Source: Lachnospiraceae bacterium MA2020 (GTDB taxonomy: Bacteria; Bacillota; Clostridia; Lachnospirales; Lachnospiraceae). Taken from it: DNA of 64,000 nt. A program made the translations under genes and the position numbers. Positions within the stretch are counted from its first letter, which is position 1; each line of letters opens with the position of its first letter. This document shows positions 27,062 through 35,258 of the stretch, piece after piece. The notes beneath the pieces were generated by a model that saw nothing but the letters and a program-made list of their open reading frames with translations, had not been told where the DNA came from and did no database searches. The stretch lies in contig JQKK01000003.1 in NCBI GenBank assembly GCA_000746015.1, positions 62,001-126,000 of the forward strand, in the 5' to 3' direction.

Positions 27062-27090
27062 TTGAAATTCCTTAATTATTCTGTTAGAAT
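27062..27090 (+). promoter_or_regulatory. Promoter of rpmB
   Basis: TTGAAA at 27062-27067, 17 bases, TAGAAT at 27085-27090 with an extended -10 TG at 27082-27083. The leader has a small stem GGGTC (27102-27106) with GACCC (27118-27122). Confidence 0.82.
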
Positions 27091-27148
27091 ATCAATGTTG
27101 CGGGTCTGGATTGCAGGGACCCAGTACGGTTTGCAAGGAGGTGTTTTC

Positions 27149-27334
27149 ATGGCAAAATGTGCAGTTTGTGGAAAGGACGTACACTTCGGTAATAACGTCA
27201 GCCATTCTCATAGAAGGTCGAATCGCGTTTTTAAGTCAAATATCAGACACGTGAAGTGTAAGGTTAACGGCGTTTCAAAGAGACTTTATGTTTGCAGCCG
27301 CTGCCTGCGTTCAGGAGCTGTTGAGCGTGCTTAA
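27149..27334 (+). CDS. rpmB: 50S ribosomal protein L28
   Basis: 61 residues, MAKCAVCGKDVHFGNNVSH then basic SHRRSNRVFKSNIRH and CSRCLRSGAVERA. The two CxxC pairs make this the zinc-binding (C+) form. The ATG at 27149 is fixed by AAGGAGGTG six bases upstream; an open frame reaching back to the promoter is not translated. Single-gene unit: own promoter, terminator directly after. Confidence 0.97.
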   Translation: MAKCAVCGKDVHFGNNVSHSHRRSNRVFKSNIRHVKCKVNGVSKRLYVCSRCLRSGAVERA

Positions 27335-27361
27335 TGCTCAAAAATGAGAATCGTAAATGTG

Positions 27362-27392
27362 GAGTCAAGGATATGTCCTTGGCTCTTTTTTC
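27362..27392 (+). terminator. Terminator after rpmB
   Basis: A 10-bp stem (27362-27371 with 27376-27385, one T-G), loop TATG, followed by TTTTTTCTT. Confidence 0.9.
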
Positions 27393-27400
27393 TTAATGTC

Positions 27401-28936
27401 ATGAGAGAAAAACTAAGAATAGTATTGTTGATGGCTGTGACTTTTGCTATTGCGGGGATGATCATAATTGCCGCGGCAGCAATTAAGACACGTCAAAAGA
27501 AGACAATTGGATATACTGATATAGATAACTTTGAGGGCATATATGTTCCGGCTGATGAGAATCCAGGTCTGTTTTTTGATACTACCGGCTATATTACAGG
27601 GAGTGGAGTCTGTATTTTTCTCCCGTGTATGGCAGATGAGTCAAGGCTTGTTTTTTATTCTACCGGAAAGAATGGGGAATTTCTTGAGCGGTTTGAGCAT
27701 GATTTTAGTGAAGGGGCATTAGATATAGAGGGAGTTTCCATATATACGATGCATTCTGATCTTCCTTCGATCAATCTGTCGATCGCACCATCTTCACCTT
27801 CTATAAATGATGTAGAGTCTTCAAAAGACCATTCTGTTGAAACAAATGGTACATTTGAGATAAGAGATATTTCAGGAAATCGTGTCAGTGAGTTAATGAC
27901 TATGCGCGGGCGAGGAAATACGAGCTGGCTTGAGGATAAAAAGTCGTTTCAGGTCACATTAGAGAAGTCGCAAGATGTGCTTGGGATGGGCAAGGCAAAG
28001 AAGTGGATACTGATTGCAAATGCAAAGGATCATACTCTTCTTAGAAATGAAGTATTTTTGTCTCTTGCTGACAAGCTAGGACTTGCGTATACTCCAAAGC
28101 TCAGGCAGGTTGATCTGTTTATCAATGGCGAATATAATGGCACCTACTCGCTTTGCACCAAGGTAGAGAATGCAAAAAACAGGGTAGAGCTAGGAGATGG
28201 AGATTATCTATACCGCATAGGTGCAGATAAAGATGAATATTCTTTTTTCTTATATGATGATCTGACTAAGAAAGGCACAGAGGAATATGCACCTATATAT
28301 GGAGAGCTTAGAGATAGTAAAGACAGAGGTAAGATATCTAAAGCTTCGATATATCTTAAGAATGTAGTAAATGAGCTCTATGAACCCGACTCTACACTTG
28401 ATGACTGTGATCTTGAATCGTTTGCGAAGTATTACTGGCTTCAGGAGTATTCAAAGACTACTGATCCAACACTCAGAAGCGTCTACATGTATTGGAAAAA
28501 TGATGAGCAGAAAATGTACATGGGACCTGCATGGGACTATGACAGGACGGCAGGTATCATAGAGATGCCATTCAGAGAAGAAGACTATCAGTGGCCTATG
28601 GGATGGACTGCAAGAGAGCAGGATTATTACAGATTTCTGTTTAAGAATAAAACTTTTACTGATGTAGTTTATGATATGTATTATAACGGCGGTGTCAGGG
28701 AGGCATTTACTCAGGTTTCCGAGGAACTGCCGGGCAGGATAGAGGCTATATCAGAGAGCGCTGCCATGAACTTTGTCAGATGGAATGTTTTATACAGGGA
28801 AGAGAGTAATAAAATTGCTGAAACTTATGGAGATACATCTCATGAGAGTCACCTAAAATGGCTTACAGACTGGCTTAGGCTCAGATCTGAGTGGATTGAA
28901 GATGAAATGAAGATGCCAGACACGAGACATAAGTGA
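27401..28936 (+). CDS. CotH kinase family protein, membrane-anchored
   Basis: About 511 residues. An N-terminal signal-anchor helix (IVLLMAVTFAIAGMIIIAAAA) is followed by a beta-rich region and a CotH domain: RGRGNTSWLEDKKSFQVTL, KKWILIANAKDHTLLRNEV, FINGEYNGTYSLCTKVE, WLQEYSKTTDP and PAWDYDRTAG. CotH of Bacillus is a spore-coat protein kinase; many bacterial relatives are extracellular and of unknown substrate. The start is uncertain: ATG 27401 lies just after the rpmB terminator and has no clear ribosome site; the open frame begins at 27344 inside the terminator. Expression may depend on readthrough or an unseen promoter. Confidence 0.82.
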   Translation: MREKLRIVLLMAVTFAIAGMIIIAAAAIKTRQKKTIGYTDIDNFEGIYVPADENPGLFFDTTGYITGSGVCIFLPCMADESRLVFYSTGKNGEFLERFEHDFSEGALDIEGVSIYTMHSDLPSINLSIAPSSPSINDVESSKDHSVETNGTFEIRDISGNRVSELMTMRGRGNTSWLEDKKSFQVTLEKSQDVLGMGKAKKWILIANAKDHTLLRNEVFLSLADKLGLAYTPKLRQVDLFINGEYNGTYSLCTKVENAKNRVELGDGDYLYRIGADKDEYSFFLYDDLTKKGTEEYAPIYGELRDSKDRGKISKASIYLKNVVNELYEPDSTLDDCDLESFAKYYWLQEYSKTTDPTLRSVYMYWKNDEQKMYMGPAWDYDRTAGIIEMPFREEDYQWPMGWTAREQDYYRFLFKNKTFTDVVYDMYYNGGVREAFTQVSEELPGRIEAISESAAMNFVRWNVLYREESNKIAETYGDTSHESHLKWLTDWLRLRSEWIEDEMKMPDTRHK

Positions 28937-28952
28937 AAAAATAATGTATAAT
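28924..28952 (+). promoter_or_regulatory. Possible promoter of the Asp23-DAK2-recG operon
   Basis: GAGACA at 28924-28929, 17 bases, TATAAT at 28947-28952. The -10 is perfect, the -35 matches four of six. It overlaps the end of the CotH gene. Confidence 0.45.
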
Positions 28953-28990
28953 CATATATACATATAATATATATTGTGGAGGAATGCTTT

Positions 28991-29347
28991 ATGAAAGGAC
29001 GAATGAGTACCGAACTTGGTAGCATTGTAATTGATACAGATGCTATTGCGCAATATGCTGGTTCTGAAGCAATGGAATGTTTTGGAATTGTCGGAATGGC
29101 AGCAGTATCCATGAAAGATGGATTAGTAAAGCTTTTGAAGGGTGAAAATCTTGGTCGTGGAATTAATGTTGTTATAAATGACAATCGTCTCACTGTGGAT
29201 TTTCATGTCATTGTTGCATACGGAGTAAGTATCCAGGCTGTAGCCAGGAACCTTATAGATTCTGTAAAGTATAAACTTGAGAAATATACCGGATTTGAAG
29301 TTGAGAAGATCAACATCTTTGTAGAAGATGTCCGGGTAATAGACTAA
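28991..29347 (+). CDS. Asp23/Gls24 family envelope stress protein (YloU-like)
   Basis: 118 residues, MKGRMSTELGSIVIDTDAI then AGSEAMECFGIVGMAA and the C-terminal VEKINIFVEDVRV. The family includes membrane-associated alkaline-shock proteins; biochemical function is not clear. The ATG at 28991 follows GGAGG by nine bases; a GTG at 28976 upstream has none. Gene order Asp23, DAK2, recG is kept across Firmicutes. The last base pair is shared with the next start. Confidence 0.92.
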   Translation: MKGRMSTELGSIVIDTDAIAQYAGSEAMECFGIVGMAAVSMKDGLVKLLKGENLGRGINVVINDNRLTVDFHVIVAYGVSIQAVARNLIDSVKYKLEKYTGFEVEKINIFVEDVRVID

Positions 29348-31059
29348 TGGAGGATGAGAACTTGGCAATCCAGAAATTTGATGCGCGTGCAGTAAAGTAT
29401 TGCTTCCTTGCGGGGGCTCAGAACTTAGGCGCGAATCAGGAGTTGATCAATGAATTAAATGTCTTTCCTGTACCAGACGGAGATACAGGAACGAACATGA
29501 CAATGACAATAACCTCTGCTGCAAATGAGGTTGCTGCTCTTTCGGATGATTGTACTATGGAGCAGGTGTGCAAGGCTATTTCAATGGGTTCACTGAGAGG
29601 TGCCAGAGGTAATTCTGGTGTTATTCTTTCACAGCTTCTCAGAGGTTTTTCAAGAGGCATAGGTGAGTACGAAGAGCTTACACCTGTTATCCTTGCAAGA
29701 GCCTGCAATAAGGCAACAGAAACAGCTTATAAGGCAGTTATGAAGCCTAAGGAAGGTACAATTCTTACAGTAGCAAAGGGAGCGTCTGAAAAGGCACTTG
29801 AGCTTGCAAAGGATAAAACTATCACTGCAGCACAGTTTGCTGATGAAGTGCTTAGTCATGCAGAATATGTTCTTTCTGAGACGCCTAACATGCTTCCTGT
29901 ACTTAAAGAGGCAGGTGTTGTTGACTCAGGCGGAAAGGGACTTGTAGAAGTTCTCAGAGGAATTGCTGATCTACTCAATGGCAGGAAGACAGAGATCAAT
30001 ATAAAGACTGGTGTTAAGACTCCGGTATCAGATGCATCCGGCATCAATAAAGAGGTTGTAGCTGCTGCAGATATTAAGTTCGGATACTGCACAGAGTTTA
30101 TATTAGAGACAGAGAAGCCTTTCACCGAAAAAGATGAAAAGGATATGAAGAGATTTCTTGAGTCAATGGGTGATTCAATAGTATGTGTTGCTATGGATGA
30201 GATAGTAAAAGTCCATGTACATACCAATCATCCGGGACTTGTTTTTGAAGAAGCTCTTAAGTACGGTGCTCTTACATCTCTCAAGGTCGATAACATGAGA
30301 AAAGAGCATAATGAACGACTTTTCAAGCTTGAAGGCGGAAAATATGAGGAAAAATCTGAGGAGGCTGCAGCTTCAGAAGAAGCATCATCAGAGGAAAAGA
30401 AGCCTTATGGCTTTGTAACAGTATCTTCAGGTGAAGGTCTTAGTGAAGTATTTAAGGGACTTGGCGCAGACAGGATAATTGCCGGTGGCCAGACAATGAA
30501 CCCGTCAACGGATGATCTGCTTCAGGCAATAAATAGCATCAATGCTGATGTAGTATATGTATTGCCAAACAATAAAAATATTGTCCTCGCTGCCAACCAG
30601 GCTGCTCAGCTTGCTGAGGACAGAGAGGTTATCGTCATTCCTTCAAAGACGATTCCTCAGGGTATTACAGCTATGATAAACTTTATCCCGGACTACAGCG
30701 CTGAGGAGAATAAGGAAGCTATGTGTGCTTCACTTGAGTCAGTTAAGAGCGGTGAAGTTACTTATGCAGTTCGAGATACTGAGATAGATGGTAAGAAGAT
30801 AGCTAACGGAGATATCATGGGAATAGATGACAAGGGTATCTGCGCAGTTGGTAAAGAGATAGAAGATACTACTATCGAGCTCATTGATAATCTTGCTGAT
30901 GAAGATTCAGAAGTTATCACTATTTACTATGGTGAGGGTATGAGCGAGGATGATGCTGAGAGCCTTAGATCAAAAGTAGAAGAAAAGTATTCTGATGCTG
31001 AGGTTGAGGCAACATACGGCGGACAGCCTGTATATTACTACGTAGTATCAGTTGAATAA
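29347..31059 (+). CDS. DAK2 domain protein, FakA-like (YloV)
   Basis: 570 residues. N-terminal DAK2 kinase domain (about 8-205) with ELNVFPVPDGDTGTNM, the metal/nucleotide site with PDGDTGTNM, GSLRGARGNSGVILSQ, and DSGGKGLVEVLRG; central domain with HVHTNHPG (about 285-310); then a linker rich in Ser/Glu and a C-terminal DegV-like fold (about 350-570). FakA uses such domains to phosphorylate fatty acids bound by FakB, supplying acyl-phosphate for phospholipids. The FakB partner is not in the window. Start overlaps the Asp23 stop in TAATG. Confidence 0.9.
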   Translation: MEDENLAIQKFDARAVKYCFLAGAQNLGANQELINELNVFPVPDGDTGTNMTMTITSAANEVAALSDDCTMEQVCKAISMGSLRGARGNSGVILSQLLRGFSRGIGEYEELTPVILARACNKATETAYKAVMKPKEGTILTVAKGASEKALELAKDKTITAAQFADEVLSHAEYVLSETPNMLPVLKEAGVVDSGGKGLVEVLRGIADLLNGRKTEINIKTGVKTPVSDASGINKEVVAAADIKFGYCTEFILETEKPFTEKDEKDMKRFLESMGDSIVCVAMDEIVKVHVHTNHPGLVFEEALKYGALTSLKVDNMRKEHNERLFKLEGGKYEEKSEEAAASEEASSEEKKPYGFVTVSSGEGLSEVFKGLGADRIIAGGQTMNPSTDDLLQAINSINADVVYVLPNNKNIVLAANQAAQLAEDREVIVIPSKTIPQGITAMINFIPDYSAEENKEAMCASLESVKSGEVTYAVRDTEIDGKKIANGDIMGIDDKGICAVGKEIEDTTIELIDNLADEDSEVITIYYGEGMSEDDAESLRSKVEEKYSDAEVEATYGGQPVYYYVVSVE

Positions 31060-31064
31060 ATACT

Positions 31065-33116
31065 ATGAAATTAAGTGATAGCGTAAGTAAATTAAAAGGG
31101 ATTGGAGAAAAGACATCGGCTTTGTTTGGCAAGGTCGGAGTCTTTTCTTTATGGGATCTTTTATTATATGTTCCAAGAGATTTCATGAGATATCCTGAGA
31201 TAACAACGGCCGACAGCATACAGTTTGGCTCAACTGTAGCGGTGGAGCTTACTTTGCAGACAGAGGCTTCACTTGTGCATGCTTCCAGACTTTCGATCCT
31301 TTCATGCAGTGCTTCTGATCATACGGCTTCACTCAGACTGGTCTGGTTTAATATGCCATATATCAAAAAGACGCTTCATGCCGGGATGACAAGGATATTT
31401 TATGGTAAAGTCGGCATGTACCGTAATTTGCTTGTACTTGAGCATCCAAAGATGTTTACGCGCGAGGAATACTGTAAGATGCTGGGCGTTTTGGAGCCTA
31501 TATATCCGGTAACTCATGGCCTGACTACTGACAGGGTTAAAAAGACTATACGTGCAGCCATGGATGAAGTATTCCCAATAGAAGATTATCTTCCTCGGGA
31601 TGAAGTGGCGAGACTTGGGATAATGACGCTCACTGAAGCGATACGCATTTTGCATTCTCCGGCCCATGAGGATGTAATGAGAAAAGCACGTAAAAGAATA
31701 GCTTTTGATGAATACTTAGCGTTTCTTTTATCTGTTAAAAGCATGAAAGAAGAGAATAATCGCTCAAAAAACTGCTTCCCTATGAATGAGTCCAAATCTG
31801 CAAGGCTGATAGTTGAAAGACTTCCGTATAAACTTACCGGAGCTCAGGCAAGGACTTATGAGGAAATCTTAAAGGATATGGCAGGAGAAAGGGCAATGAA
31901 TCGTCTTGTTCAGGGTGATGTAGGCTCAGGAAAGACGATTGTTGCCTTGCTTGCAATGGTCACAGCGGCAGAATATGGATATCAGAGTGCTCTTATGGCC
32001 CCTACTGAAGTACTTGCGGCACAGCATGCATCCAAGATAAAGGATATGCTTGAAGAATATGGTCTCGACTATGGTGTTGAGCTGCTTTCGGGTTCGCTTA
32101 CAGCAAAGCAGAAACGTGAGGCGAAGAAACGTATTGCAGATGGAGAGTGCAGGATAATAGTTGGTACTCAGGCACTTATACAGGATGGAGTGGAGTTTTC
32201 TTCGCTCGCTCTTGTTGTTACCGATGAGCAGCACAGATTTGGTGTAAGGCAGAGAGAGACTCTTGCCATGAAGGCTGATACTGATGGACAAAATGGTAAT
32301 ATTCCACATGTGCTTGTGATGTCGGCAACTCCGATCCCGAGGACACTTGCGATAATTCTTTACGGAGATCTCGATATTTCTGTAATGGATGAGCTGCCTA
32401 GCGTAAGGCTTCCGATCAAGAACTGCGTGGTAGGAGTTAATTCACGGAAAAAATCGTATGAGTTTATCGCAGAGCAGGTCGAAATGGGGCATCAGGCATA
32501 CGTTATCTGCCCGCAGGTAGAAGCTTCAGATATGTCGGAGTCCGAAAATGTTACGGATTATACAGAAAAGCTCAAAGGTGTTTATGGCTCTAAGATAAGA
32601 GTTGAAATGCTGCATGGCAAAATGAAACCAAAAGAGAAAAATGATATAATGCAGCGTTTTGCAGCTCATGAAATAGATGTCCTTGTATCAACCACTGTTG
32701 TTGAAGTAGGTGTTGATGTCCCGAACGCGACTGTAATGATGATTGAAAATGCTGAGAAATTCGGGCTCGCACAGCTTCATCAGATAAGGGGACGAGTGGG
32801 CAGAGGATCTGCACAGGGGTACTGCATATTCCTTAATACTTCAAAGAGCAAAGAGGATAATAAACGATTAAAGATACTTAACGGGACAAATGATGGATTT
32901 AAGATAGCATCCGAGGATCTTAAGCTCAGGGGGCCTGGAGACTTTTTTGGTATAAGGCAATCCGGTGAGATGGACTTCAGGGTGGCAGATATATATAATG
33001 ATGCTGATATGTTGAAAAAGGCATCAGAGTATGTCAAAGTAATAGATGAGCAAAGCATAAGAGCATTAAACGAATTTACTAGTGTGGATTCGCATGCCCA
33101 AAATATAACATTATAG
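31065..33116 (+). CDS. recG: ATP-dependent DNA helicase RecG
   Basis: Reverses stalled forks and branch-migrates junctions. 683 residues. N-terminal wedge/OB domain (about 20-145), then motor: RLVQGDVGSGKTIVALLA (Walker A), VVTDEQHRFGVRQ (DEQH), SATPIPRTLAIILYGDLD, STTVVEVGVDVPNATVMMIENAEKFGLAQLHQIRGRVGRG, and a C-terminal TRG-like end (KLRGPGDFFGIRQSG). The start ATG at 31065 is six bases after the DAK2 gene stop, without a strong ribosome site. Confidence 0.97.
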   Translation: MKLSDSVSKLKGIGEKTSALFGKVGVFSLWDLLLYVPRDFMRYPEITTADSIQFGSTVAVELTLQTEASLVHASRLSILSCSASDHTASLRLVWFNMPYIKKTLHAGMTRIFYGKVGMYRNLLVLEHPKMFTREEYCKMLGVLEPIYPVTHGLTTDRVKKTIRAAMDEVFPIEDYLPRDEVARLGIMTLTEAIRILHSPAHEDVMRKARKRIAFDEYLAFLLSVKSMKEENNRSKNCFPMNESKSARLIVERLPYKLTGAQARTYEEILKDMAGERAMNRLVQGDVGSGKTIVALLAMVTAAEYGYQSALMAPTEVLAAQHASKIKDMLEEYGLDYGVELLSGSLTAKQKREAKKRIADGECRIIVGTQALIQDGVEFSSLALVVTDEQHRFGVRQRETLAMKADTDGQNGNIPHVLVMSATPIPRTLAIILYGDLDISVMDELPSVRLPIKNCVVGVNSRKKSYEFIAEQVEMGHQAYVICPQVEASDMSESENVTDYTEKLKGVYGSKIRVEMLHGKMKPKEKNDIMQRFAAHEIDVLVSTTVVEVGVDVPNATVMMIENAEKFGLAQLHQIRGRVGRGSAQGYCIFLNTSKSKEDNKRLKILNGTNDGFKIASEDLKLRGPGDFFGIRQSGEMDFRVADIYNDADMLKKASEYVKVIDEQSIRALNEFTSVDSHAQNITL

Positions 33117-33134
33117 GATTATAGGAGGCTTTAT

Positions 33135-34925
33135 ATGGAAGCACAGATCATTAGGGAGAGGCTGTCAGAGCTCAGAAATGCCATGAAGGATGCAGGAATA
33201 GATGCATATTACATAAATACTGCGGATTTCCACAATTCTGAATATGTTAATGATTATTTCAAGGTAAGGGAGTTTTTCTCCGGATTTACAGGATCAAACG
33301 GAAGTCTTGTAGTAATGGCAGAAGAAGCAGGACTTTGGACAGATGGAAGATATTTTGTGCAGGCAGAAGCTGAGATCGAGGGCACAGGAATAACTCTTTA
33401 CAGAATGGGAGAGGAAGGCGTTCCTGAGATAAAAGATTTCATTGCTTCAAAGCTTAAGGAAGGCGATGTTTTTGGATTCGATGGCAGAGTTGTTACTGCT
33501 GCGAAAGGAAAAGAGTTTAAGGCAGTTGCAAAAAGATGCGGCTTTTCTATAGCATGCAAGAAAGATCTCAGCAAGAAGATATTTAAAAGACCTGATTTCC
33601 CGGTTAGTAAGGCAGAAGTATTTGCGACTGAGCTTGCAGGAGAAAGTGTAAGGTCAAAGCTTGAGAGAGTAAGGAAGATCTTAGAGAAAAATGGTGCAGG
33701 AAGCCTTTTCCTTACATCACTTGATGATATAATGTGGCTTTTTAATATCAGAGGAAATGATGTCACATACAATCCGGTATTGATGAGCTATGCTTATGTT
33801 ACACTTGAAAGTGCGATCTTATTTGTGCAGAAAGAGTCAGTTACCGAAGAACTTAGGGAAGCTATGGATAAAGCCGGAGTTACGATCAGCGATTATGGCT
33901 ATGTAAAGAAGTTCCTTAAAGATCAGTTCTTTGATGAGGGAGCAGTAATGCTCGATATGTCTCAGGTGAACTATGCATATTTCAAGCAGATCAAAAAGCG
34001 TGCTGCAATAGTGGATCACCGTAATCCTACTACAGATCTTAAGGCAGTTAAGAATCCGGTAGAGATTGCAAATATGAAGAAGATCTATCTTAAGGATAGT
34101 ATCGCTCTTACAAGATTCATCAGAGAAGTTGTAACTAACGTAGGCAAAGAGAAAATGACAGAGATGTCACTTTCTGACAGGCTTGAAGAATACAGAAGGG
34201 AAATACCAGAGTTCAGGGATCTTTCATTCAATACGATAAGTGCTTATGGCGCAAATGCAGCTATGATGCACTATGCTCCATCTGATGCAAGGCCGGTGGA
34301 AGTAAAGGCTGAGCATATGCTTCTGGTTGATTCCGGCGCGCAGTATTATGGCGGTACTACAGACGTAACAAGGACTATCGTTCTTGGTGAGCTTACAGAT
34401 GAGGAGAAGCGTGGATTTACGCTTACTGCATGCTCAATGCTTAAGCTGCTCAATGCAAAGTTTTTATACGGCTGTACAGGAAGAAATCTTGATATTCTGG
34501 CTCGTGAAAGAATGTGGAATGAAGGCATGGATTATAAGTGCGGAACAGGTCATGGTATAGGATATATCCTCAATGTACATGAAGGTCCGCAGAATATCAG
34601 ATGGAAGGCTGTAGAGAATGAGGCTGTCCTTGAAGAAGGAATGGCAATATCAAATGAACCTGGTGTTTATAAGGCAGGCAAATTTGGAATTAGAACAGAG
34701 AATATCGTTGTAGTTAAAAAGGGTGTTCACACTGATGATGGACAGTTTATGGAATTTGATAATCTGACTATCGTTCCTATTGACGACAGAGGCATCGACA
34801 GGAGTATCATGTCTGAGAAGGAGCTTGCACGCTATATTGCGTACCAGACAGCTGTTTATAATGAACTTAAGCAGTATCTGAGCGAAGATGAAGCAGCATG
34901 GCTTAAAGAATATTCAGGAATTTGA
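33135..34925 (+). CDS. Aminopeptidase P family protein (Xaa-Pro aminopeptidase, M24B)
   Basis: Removes N-terminal residues before proline; a cytoplasmic dimetal peptidase. 596 residues, the long three-domain type: two creatinase-like N-terminal domains (1-310) and the M24 domain. The five metal ligands are visible in LLVDSGAQYYG (Asp), TTDVTRT (Asp), GTGHGIGY (His), ISNEPGVY (Glu) and IRTENIV (Glu). GGAGG lies before the ATG. It is 18 bases after recG and ends just before the ncRNA promoter. Confidence 0.95.
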   Translation: MEAQIIRERLSELRNAMKDAGIDAYYINTADFHNSEYVNDYFKVREFFSGFTGSNGSLVVMAEEAGLWTDGRYFVQAEAEIEGTGITLYRMGEEGVPEIKDFIASKLKEGDVFGFDGRVVTAAKGKEFKAVAKRCGFSIACKKDLSKKIFKRPDFPVSKAEVFATELAGESVRSKLERVRKILEKNGAGSLFLTSLDDIMWLFNIRGNDVTYNPVLMSYAYVTLESAILFVQKESVTEELREAMDKAGVTISDYGYVKKFLKDQFFDEGAVMLDMSQVNYAYFKQIKKRAAIVDHRNPTTDLKAVKNPVEIANMKKIYLKDSIALTRFIREVVTNVGKEKMTEMSLSDRLEEYRREIPEFRDLSFNTISAYGANAAMMHYAPSDARPVEVKAEHMLLVDSGAQYYGGTTDVTRTIVLGELTDEEKRGFTLTACSMLKLLNAKFLYGCTGRNLDILARERMWNEGMDYKCGTGHGIGYILNVHEGPQNIRWKAVENEAVLEEGMAISNEPGVYKAGKFGIRTENIVVVKKGVHTDDGQFMEFDNLTIVPIDDRGIDRSIMSEKELARYIAYQTAVYNELKQYLSEDEAAWLKEYSGI

Positions 34926-34946
34926 TATTAAAATGTGCTAAAACTC

Positions 34947-34974
34947 TTGACGATTGTATTCAATAGGTTATAAT
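34947..34974 (+). promoter_or_regulatory. Promoter of the ncRNA at 34981
   Basis: TTGACG at 34947-34952, 16 bases, TATAAT at 34969-34974. It starts 22 bases after the aminopeptidase stop codon and points into a stretch without any good ORF. Confidence 0.88.
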
Positions 34975-34980
34975 AAAGGT

Positions 34981-35247
34981 ATCAAAACCTGGGAGGTTCG
35001 ACAGCTTCTGTTTTATTTGAACCTACATTTACTTTAAATGGGATTCCGATAGTCACGAAGTCCGATGTCAGGCCACCGCCGCCTAGCGGACACGAGTTTA
35101 CTCGCGTAGGAGTGGAAGACAGACGATAAGTTGAGGTAACCCACCTAGCAGCGGCTAGGAGTCATTTGGCAGGGGAACGGCTTACCCGGGAATTAAAATT
35201 AAAAAATTATGGAAGCAGCTTTGATAGTTGCTTCCATTTTTTGTTTC
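34981..35247 (+). ncRNA. Structured noncoding RNA of unassigned family
   Basis: About 265 bases between a strong promoter and a strong terminator. Possible stems: closing CCTGGG (34988-34993) with CCCGGG (35185-35190); AGGTTC (34994-34999) with GAACCT (35019-35024); CCAC (35073-35076) with GTGG (35112-35115) enclosing CCTA..TAGG and CGAG (35093-35096) with CTCG (35101-35104), loop TTTA; and CCTAG (35144-35148) with CTAGG (35155-35159). TCCGAT is repeated at 35045 and 35061. It is more GC-rich than its flanks and contains no ORF with a ribosome site. GGTTCGACAG near the 5' end recalls tmRNA, but there is no tRNA-like 3' end or tag frame. The raiA motif is a possible identity I cannot test; 6S and RNase P do not fit. 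Confidence 0.75.
35209..35247. terminator. Bidirectional terminator of the ncRNA and the XRE regulator
   Basis: An 11-bp stem ATGGAAGCAGC (35209-35219) with GTTGCTTCCAT (35227-35237), one G-T, followed on the plus strand by TTTTTGTTTC. On the minus strand the stem is followed by AATTTTTTAATTTT, so it also ends the regulator gene. Confidence 0.9.
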
Positions 35248-35258
35248 ATATATTTTTG

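Noticed and set aside
34981-35247. tmRNA (ssrA)
   Set aside because: Only GGTTCGACAG is similar; there is no tRNA-like 3' end, no T-arm, no tag frame, and the RNA is too short.
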